Source: JBGTFE01 sp049799955 (GTDB lineage: Bacteria; Acidobacteriota; Blastocatellia; Pyrinomonadales; Pyrinomonadaceae). From it: a DNA stretch of 64,000 bases. The notes below the pieces were generated by a model. It saw only the letters and a program-made list of their open reading frames with translations. It had not been told where the DNA came from and did not search any database. A program made the position numbers and the translations under genes. Positions 59,440 through 64,000 of this stretch are shown here, one piece after another; the first letter of the stretch is position 1, and every line of letters starts with the position of its first letter. Location: the NCBI GenBank assembly GCA_049799955.1, contig JBARIW010000051.1:124001-188000 (forward strand). Reading direction: 5' to 3'.

Positions 59440-59506
59440 TTTACCAACTTTATTTTCAAATTTACTAACTTTATTACCTATTTACCAACTTAATTCCATT
59501 GTTACA
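59440..59506 (-). repeat. Right-end repeat array of the mobile element
   Basis: TTTACCAACT at 59440-59449, TTTACTAACT at 59461-59470 and TTTACCAACT at 59481-59490 are the reverse complement of the left-end AGTTGGTAAA units, at 20-21-bp steps. The outermost starts 16 bp from the ACA end, as at the left. They are candidate transposase binding sites. Confidence 0.85.
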
Positions 59507-59511
59507 GCATT
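59507..59511. repeat. Target-site duplication, right copy (GCATT)
   Basis: Identical to 50341-50345. Its central base is 25 bp beyond the dnaN stop codon. Confidence 0.9.
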
Positions 59512-59517
59512 GGTTAC

Positions 59518-59527
59518 GCGGACTTTT
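59518..59527 (-). terminator. Right half of the split dnaN terminator
   Basis: GCGGACTTTT, whose partner AAAAGTCCGC now lies at 50333-50342. The dnaN transcript reads into the element end without a complete hairpin here. Confidence 0.88.
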
Positions 59528-59533
59528 CGTTTG

Positions 59534-60718
59534 TCATATTCTCAAAGGCATGACGATGTATTTGTAATTGTAATTCGTGTCGCCCGCGATGTTCATCTGC
59601 GTCTGCGCGTTGCTGTCTTTGAACTCGAAGGCGATGCGCTGGCGGCTTGTCGTTTCTTTCACCTTGACCTTTTCGCCGTCGGTTTCCTGTTCGGTCTCGG
59701 CGGCTTCCGAATCACGCGCGCCGACGACGTTTAGAAATTCCTGTATGTATTGCGAGTTAAATCCGATTTGCACTTCTTCGCCCGTGTAATCGGCGTTGAC
59801 TTTTTCGTGCGCTTCGCCTTCTTCCGAGCTTTGCGCGCCGATTTCGATTTCGCCGTTGCGAATCGTGATTTTTATCGAGCGCGTCCGCTCGTCAGCCATC
59901 AAAGAGACACGACGAATCGCGTGTTTCATATCTTCGGCGTCAAACGTGGCAACTTTGTCGTTGTCTTTCGGGATGACCATTTCGTAATTCGGGAACGAGC
60001 CGGAAAGCTTACGAGTAATCAAAAGCCGACCTTCGACTTCGAAATAGATGTGATTCGGGTCTTCGCCGAAGCTGACTTCACCTTTCGTATCACGCGAGAT
60101 TTTCAAAAGCTCCATCAGAGCCTTTTTCGGAATCAGCGCGTCCATCGTTTCGGTCTGCGAATTCTCCGGCAGATTTTTTTCGATGTAGGCGAGCCGATGC
60201 CCGTCGGTCGTAACCATTTTCGCGCTCGCGCCGTCAATCATAAATTTCGCGCCCGAAAGCGTAAAACGCGATTGCTCGTTGGTGATGGCAAAAGCCGTGT
60301 TGTTGATAAAGTGATTAAAGATTTCCGCCGAAAGCTTCATCGGCGCGCTCTTGAAGGAAGGCACTTCCGGGAAGTTGTCTTTCGAAACACCGGCGAGGCG
60401 GAAATTAGATTTGCCGCAGGTCAGCTTTACCCATTCGTTTTCCTCCTTGGCAAAATGAACGTCCGCGTCTTCGAGCAGACGAACGATGTCGAAAAGCTTT
60501 CGCGCCTGTATGCACATCGAGCCGGATTGTTTTATATCGGCTTCGGCTTCGCAGCGGATTGTTACGTCCAAATCCGTTCCGACAAATCGAACCGTGTTCT
60601 CGCCAATCGATTCGATTAAGATATTCGACAAAACCGGAATCGTCGATTTCTTTTCGACAATGCCCTGAACAAAACTTAGTTCTTCTTTCAATACACTCTG
60701 CTTGATTACAAATTCCAT
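59534..60718 (-). CDS. dnaN: DNA polymerase III beta clamp
   Basis: A 394-residue sliding clamp. Three clamp domains are present: FVIKQSVLKEELSFVQGIVE, KSTIPVLSNILIES and GTDLDVTIRCE (domain 1); FAITNEQSRFTLSGAKFMID and VTTDGHRLAYIEK (domain 2); LITRKLSGSFPNYEMVIPKD and the final YKYIVMPLRI (domain 3). Near the C-terminus an insertion of about 25-30 charged residues (SEAAETEQETDGEKVKVKE) precedes the last strands. GGAG lies before the ATG. It is separated from dnaA by oriC and a small membrane gene. A mobile element lies at its 3' end. Confidence 0.96.
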   Translation of the reverse strand: MEFVIKQSVLKEELSFVQGIVEKKSTIPVLSNILIESIGENTVRFVGTDLDVTIRCEAEADIKQSGSMCIQARKLFDIVRLLEDADVHFAKEENEWVKLTCGKSNFRLAGVSKDNFPEVPSFKSAPMKLSAEIFNHFINNTAFAITNEQSRFTLSGAKFMIDGASAKMVTTDGHRLAYIEKNLPENSQTETMDALIPKKALMELLKISRDTKGEVSFGEDPNHIYFEVEGRLLITRKLSGSFPNYEMVIPKDNDKVATFDAEDMKHAIRRVSLMADERTRSIKITIRNGEIEIGAQSSEEGEAHEKVNADYTGEEVQIGFNSQYIQEFLNVVGARDSEAAETEQETDGEKVKVKETTSRQRIAFEFKDSNAQTQMNIAGDTNYNYKYIVMPLRI

Positions 60719-60798
60719 AATTACTCCTACAAACTTTCTATAATTTTGTTATACGCAAAGTTTAATTACTAGTCACATTCTATGCAAACAACTTTGCT

Positions 60799-61101
60799 CT
60801 ATTTATTTTTCTTTAAAGTATCAATCGGCTTTTCTTTCTTTGTTTCTTTATTTAACTTCATCATAGTTACAAAATTTCTTTCGTCAACAAAATCGCCGGG
60901 TGAATATAAAACTTCTGTGTTGCGAGTGATTATTTTATAAGCTAAAAAAGTTATTAAGAAAATAAAACTCCACATACACAATATGTATGTTTGTTGGATT
61001 TCAGGATTTACAAATCTAATTGCAAAAATTGCAGCTATAGCTACTGCATAGAAAATTGCAATAAGTCTCAACGGATTAGTTACATATTTTGTAGTTTTCA
61101 T
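60799..61101 (-). CDS. Small two-helix membrane protein
   Basis: A 100-residue protein with helices LRLIAIFYAVAIAAIFAIRF and TYILCMWSFIFLITFLAYKI and a basic tail (NKETKKEKPIDTLKKNK). GAGGGAA lies 6 nt ahead of the ATG. It is between oriC and dnaN on the same strand, where its transcription would pass into dnaN. No family recognised. Confidence 0.55.
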   Translation of the reverse strand: MKTTKYVTNPLRLIAIFYAVAIAAIFAIRFVNPEIQQTYILCMWSFIFLITFLAYKIITRNTEVLYSPGDFVDERNFVTMMKLNKETKKEKPIDTLKKNK

Positions 61102-61159
61102 TATTTTCCCTCAGGCTCTATTTTACCTAAAGTTATACCTTCATAACTTCATTTGCCTT

Positions 61160-61455
61160 TTACTAATACTAATAATTTAAAACTTATATAAATCTATAGT
61201 ACTAGTAGTAGTGCCTGTGGAAATGTGGAAAACCGACTTTATTAAAGAAATAATTAAACTTGCGCGTCCACAGGGGCTGTGGATAACTTGTGCAAAACCG
61301 AGCCGCCTGTGGAAAATTTAGACAATAGGATAAGTTTTCCACAATTTCCACAGGCTGAATTTTCCTCAACCTGTGGAAAAGTGGAAAACTATGTTTAAGT
61401 ATCGACTTATAAAGACAATACTTAAACTGTTCCGTTTAATTGTATGTGGAAATCT
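61160..61455. other. Chromosomal replication origin (oriC)
   Basis: The 384-bp dnaA-side intergenic region has at least eight DnaA-box-like 9-mers of TGTGGAWAA type, among them one perfect (TGTGGATAA, 61278-61286) and TGTGGAAAA or TTTTCCACA at 61224, 61308, 61335, 61372 and others. At 61160-61232 the order is A+T-rich tract, DnaA-trio TAGTAGTAG (61203-61211), a GC step (GCC) and two adjacent boxes, as in the basal unwinding element of bacterial origins. It lies directly downstream of dnaA. Confidence 0.85.
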
Positions 61456-61485
61456 TCCACTAAATTTTTTCTTAATGCTTTGCAA

Positions 61486-62955
61486 CTAGCTGCAAAGGTT
61501 ATCTATAAGCTCGCTCACAACCCTGTGGAAATTCCTGTCTTCCTTAATTACCTCGTTTATCTTTTCAACCGAGTGCATCACGGTCGTGTGATGCTTGCCG
61601 CCAAACTCGCGCCCGATTTCCGGGAAGCTGTGTTTGGTTAATCTCTTACACAAATACATCGCGACTTGTCTCGGAACCGCTATCTGGCGCGAATTGTTTT
61701 TCGACTTGATTTCCTCAATCGTCAGCTTGTAATGCGACGCGACGGTTCGGGCGATTCTTTCGAGCGTCAGATGTTCGGGCTGTTCGCTGTCGATGATATT
61801 TTTCATCGCGTCCTGCGCCAGCATTTTTGAAATCGGAATTCCTCTTAAAGAAGAAATTGCGACAAGCCGTACAAGCGAACCTTCCAGCTCGCGAATGTTG
61901 CTCTTGACTTTTCCGGCGATAAAAAACGCAATCTCGTCCGGCAGGTGAACGCCGTCCAAATCCGCTTTACGTTTCAGAATCGCAACCTTCGTTTCCAAAT
62001 CCGGCGGCTCGATGTCGGCAATCAAGCCCCATTCAAAACGCGAATGCAGGCGTTCTTCCAAAGTCGGAATTTCGCGCGGCGGGCAATCCGAAGTGATGAC
62101 GATTTGTTTCTGGTCGTTATGCAGCGCGTTGAACGTGTGGAAAAATTCTTCCTGCGTGCGTTCTTTGCCAGCCATAAACTGAACGTCGTCCATCAGGAGA
62201 ACATCTATCGAACGATATTTTTCGCGGAACGTCTGCGTCTTGTCGTAACGAATCGCATTAATCAATTCGTTCATAAATTTCTCGGCGGAAATATACGCGA
62301 CTCTCAAATGACGGTTTCTTTCTTTAATAGCGTGTCCGGCGGCGTGCATCAGGTGCGTTTTGCCAAGACCGACTCCGCCGTAAATGTACATCGGGTTGTA
62401 AGTTTTGCCCGGCGATTCGGCGACGGCTAAAGCGGCGGCGTGCGCGAACTGGTTACATGAGCCGACGACGAAGGTTTGAAACGTATATTTTATATTTAAA
62501 GAATTTTCAATCGGTTCGATGTCAACGAAATTGGTCGAGCTGTTTTTAACCGGAATTTCAACTTTCGGTCTTTCTATATAATTAGTGTTGTTTGACGGCT
62601 GCGGATTGGTAATCGAATTTTGTTTTTCAAAGAAAAATTCCGTCTCGTCCTCGTCATCGGCAAAACCGTTCTTGCCAACCTCCGATTCCTCGACCGACCA
62701 ATCGACACTGTAGTTCGTCAAATTCAGTTCTTTTAAAGTTTGTGTAATAACTTCGGAATAATATGTACTGACCCAATCTTTATTCACCTGACTGGCGCGC
62801 AGATGCAGAATCTTGTCCTGCTCATCGCACCCGTCAAACTGAATCGGGCGAAACCACGCGTCGAAAATTTGTCGATTCAGACGCTTTTCTACCGATTGAA
62901 GTATGCTGCTCCACACATTTTTGTTTTCCGATTTGTTTTCCGACGAAACTTCCAT
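61486..62955 (-). CDS. dnaA: Chromosomal replication initiator
   Basis: A 489-residue DnaA. Domain I: WSSILQSVEKRLNRQIFDAW. A low-complexity domain II follows. Domain III AAA+: NQFAHAAALAVAE, Walker A YGGVGLGKTHLMHAAGHAI, Walker B VLLMDDVQFMAGKERTQEEF, and the arginine-finger region. Domain IV: VPRQVAMYLCKRLTKHSFPE and the DnaA signature GGKHHTTVMHSVEKI. AGGAGAG lies ahead of the ATG. It is divergent from the NuiA-like gene, with a second set of boxes in between. Confidence 0.97.
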   Translation of the reverse strand: MEVSSENKSENKNVWSSILQSVEKRLNRQIFDAWFRPIQFDGCDEQDKILHLRASQVNKDWVSTYYSEVITQTLKELNLTNYSVDWSVEESEVGKNGFADDEDETEFFFEKQNSITNPQPSNNTNYIERPKVEIPVKNSSTNFVDIEPIENSLNIKYTFQTFVVGSCNQFAHAAALAVAESPGKTYNPMYIYGGVGLGKTHLMHAAGHAIKERNRHLRVAYISAEKFMNELINAIRYDKTQTFREKYRSIDVLLMDDVQFMAGKERTQEEFFHTFNALHNDQKQIVITSDCPPREIPTLEERLHSRFEWGLIADIEPPDLETKVAILKRKADLDGVHLPDEIAFFIAGKVKSNIRELEGSLVRLVAISSLRGIPISKMLAQDAMKNIIDSEQPEHLTLERIARTVASHYKLTIEEIKSKNNSRQIAVPRQVAMYLCKRLTKHSFPEIGREFGGKHHTTVMHSVEKINEVIKEDRNFHRVVSELIDNLCS

Positions 62956-63375
62956 AGCTTCTCTCCTAACGAAATTTTGTTAATTCTTTAGAAAAACTTT
63001 TAAGCAAAATCAACGGTTATAATCTTTTAATAAAATGCCTTTAGTAAATCCTGACAAGTCTTTCTATTCTGGTAACTTTTGCGAGTTTTTAATATGTAAA
63101 TAAATAAGTTTTCCACAAAGTTTTCCACAGGCTTGTGGAAAGCTGCTTAAAAGCTAATGTAAAACTTTAACTATAGTGTTTTCAATAACTTACAAGAATT
63201 TAAACTACTAGAAACGGGTCAAAGAGTAACATTAAAACAGCAGAATTGCAAGAGAAATCCACAGGTTTTAGAAAATATTTTTTTGATTGGAAGAAGTCTT
63301 TTTTTTACAGCAATTTGGCAGGATTTTAGAGTATGTTAGACTAAGTAAATTTCAAATTTTACTGATAAAAAAGTT
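62956..63375. promoter_or_regulatory. Region upstream of dnaA with DnaA boxes
   Basis: A 420-bp divergent region. Near 63110-63140 are three close boxes: TTTTCCACA, TTTTCCACA and TTGTGGAAA, and near 63258 a weaker TCCACAGG. They suggest self-control of dnaA by DnaA. The two divergent promoters must be here; I cannot choose one hexamer pair with confidence. Confidence 0.65.
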
Positions 63376-63807
63376 ATGCCGAACAGAAAAAAAATAAAAG
63401 CTGCGGATTCGGAAAATAATAATTTTGCCGAACAGGTTAAGAAACTTTCCGAGGGTTTGTATTACATTAGCGAAACCGACGCCGAGGTGAAGCCTTTTAT
63501 CGGCGGCAAAGCGGCAGCCGTAAGCAAAGAGGAAATATTGCGTCTGACCGGCAGCGAGCCGGACGCGCCGGTTGAGGAAAGAAATTTCGCAGAGATTTTT
63601 GCCCGGCTGACGCGCATACAGGATTGGTTTGGCGATGAAGAAAAAGAAATCGCCGCAAAGTTCGTCAGGTTGAAAGATTTTCTGGAGCAGAACCTGGAAG
63701 ATTTGAAAGTCTTTAAAATCGGCAGCATTCAAATAAAAGTTTATTTTGTCGGGCTGGACGCCGAAGGCAGTTTGACGGGAATTCAGACCGAAGCCGTCGA
63801 GACATAA
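63376..63807 (+). CDS. Nuclease A inhibitor (NuiA)-like protein
   Basis: A 143-residue protein matching the NuiA family along its length: KLSEGLYYISETDAEVKPF, SKEEILRLTGSEPDAPVEE, RIQDWFGDEEKEIAAKFVRL and the C-terminal LKVFKIGSIQIKVYFVGLDA ending TEAVET. NuiA proteins from cyanobacteria block the sugar-nonspecific endonuclease NucA. The size is as expected. The N-terminal ~20 residues are extra and basic. It is divergent from dnaA, which is an unusual site for a nuclease inhibitor. No NucA-type nuclease is in the window; the S1/P1 nuclease in the mobile element is another family. Confidence 0.75.
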   Translation: MPNRKKIKAADSENNNFAEQVKKLSEGLYYISETDAEVKPFIGGKAAAVSKEEILRLTGSEPDAPVEERNFAEIFARLTRIQDWFGDEEKEIAAKFVRLKDFLEQNLEDLKVFKIGSIQIKVYFVGLDAEGSLTGIQTEAVET

Positions 63808-63842
63808 AAAAGCAAGGATGATTTCGCCATCCTTGCTTTTTC
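63808..63842. terminator. Bidirectional intrinsic terminator
   Basis: AAAAAGCAAGGATG and CATCCTTGCTTTTT form a perfect stem around ATTTCGC or similar short loop, immediately after the NuiA-like stop. It can serve the convergent GIN-domain gene as well. Confidence 0.9.
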
Positions 63843-63865
63843 GGAGATTAAAATGAACTTCCTGT

Positions 63866-64000
63866 TTATTTTTCTTTAACACTGCTCGCGCCCGAAGTTT
63901 TCTTGTCAACGCTTTTCGGGTTTCCAAGATAGGTTACGTTAGTCGCGCCCGATAAATCAGCTTTCAGCACGTTTGTAACGAAAACAGTCGCGTTGCTCGC
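63866..64000 (-). CDS. GIN-domain (DUF2807) protein, C-terminal fragment at window edge
   Basis: Forty-four codons to a TAA stop, reading ASNATVFVTNVLKADLSGAT and then NVTYLGNPKSVDKKTSGASS, with tail VKEK. The repeated beta pattern with LSGATNVTY and SGASSVK is the end of the putative auto-transporter adhesin, head GIN domain (DUF2807), a beta-helix of secreted proteins. The N-terminus lies beyond the window. Confidence 0.75.
   Translation of the reverse strand, partial: ASNATVFVTNVLKADLSGATNVTYLGNPKSVDKKTSGASSVKEK

Larger units (their letters stand above)
50346..59506. mobile_element. Tn7-like (TGT...ACA) cargo element inserted 3' of dnaN, 9161 bp
   Basis: The ends are TGTCGCTTAACAATATAG (left) and, read inward from the right, TGTAACAATGGAATTAAG. 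At each end the first AGTTGG repeat starts exactly 16 bp in, and two more related repeats follow at about 20-23-bp (or double) steps. A direct 5-bp duplication GCATT flanks it. These are the marks of the Tn7/Tn5053/Mu-like DDE transposon group with TnsB-type end arrays. The element carries an S1/P1 nuclease and four further genes but no tnsA, tnsB, tnsC or tniQ, so it is a cargo-only or decayed form that needs transposition proteins in trans. Its centre of insertion is +25 from the dnaN stop. Confidence 0.88.

Noticed and set aside
50346..59506. CRISPR-associated transposon (type I-F or V-K)
   Set aside because: The ends are similar in layout, but there is no cas12k, cascade, array or tns gene. 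Only the end structure and target duplication are supported.
1..64000. tRNA and rRNA genes
   Set aside because: None was recognised by eye in either strand. A covariance-model search would settle this.

Overview
The window looks like chromosomal DNA of an Acidobacteriota member, possibly class Blastocatellia. The main marker is a tandem pair of secreted proteins with the 'VWFA-related Acidobacterial domain' architecture (33197-37563). The species is not identified, and this placement rests on gene content only. Genes are dense, mostly on the minus strand, and often overlap by a few bases.

Layout. 1-9.8 kb: the end of a hutF-like gene, then a minus-strand block of three tail-collar proteins, a PAPS synthetase (ATP sulfurylase-APS kinase fusion), a Nif11-type small protein, a sulfotransferase and an Asp/Asn beta-hydroxylase. 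It is flanked by two DUF6916-like proteins, a GNAT acetyltransferase and a secreted Cys-rich protein. This looks like a sulfation/hydroxylation locus of unknown target. 9.9-23.4 kb: a FabF-type synthase, a B12-radical SAM/TIR gene pair, thrC with a second diverged copy of its 3' end behind a small possible papain-like protein, then a Nudix-MBL fusion, a pirin and a response regulator lacking the usual phospho-acceptor. 23.4-33 kb: a gluconokinase/SWIM/transketolase operon, DHFR and SelB. 33-50.3 kb: the VWFA pair, a sigma-54 activator, a HIT protein, secreted zincins, murA, an RNB ribonuclease, and small membrane and methyltransferase genes.

50.3-59.5 kb is a mobile element that can be delimited to the base. 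It has TGT...ACA ends, three AGTTGG-type repeats at each end in inverted orientation, and an exact 5-bp target duplication (GCATT). It lies 3' of dnaN, with the centre of the duplication 25 bp beyond the stop codon, inside what was the dnaN intrinsic terminator; the two stem halves are now 9.2 kb apart. This is the geometry of Tn7 at glmS, but beside dnaN. No transposase gene is present. The cargo is an S1/P1 nuclease and an A+T-rich set of a 756-aa helical protein, a DUF4407-like coiled-coil membrane protein, a small membrane protein and a divergent bifunctional penicillin-binding protein.

59.5-64 kb is the replication-origin region: dnaN, a small membrane protein, an oriC with a DnaA-trio element and many DnaA boxes, dnaA, a nuclease A inhibitor (NuiA)-like gene and the end of a GIN-domain (DUF2807) gene.

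Across the chromosome outside the mobile element there are at least a dozen long imperfect hairpins built from short tandem units of several unrelated sequence families. They sit between genes, often supply stop codons or last residues, and one has become an in-frame linker inside a gene.
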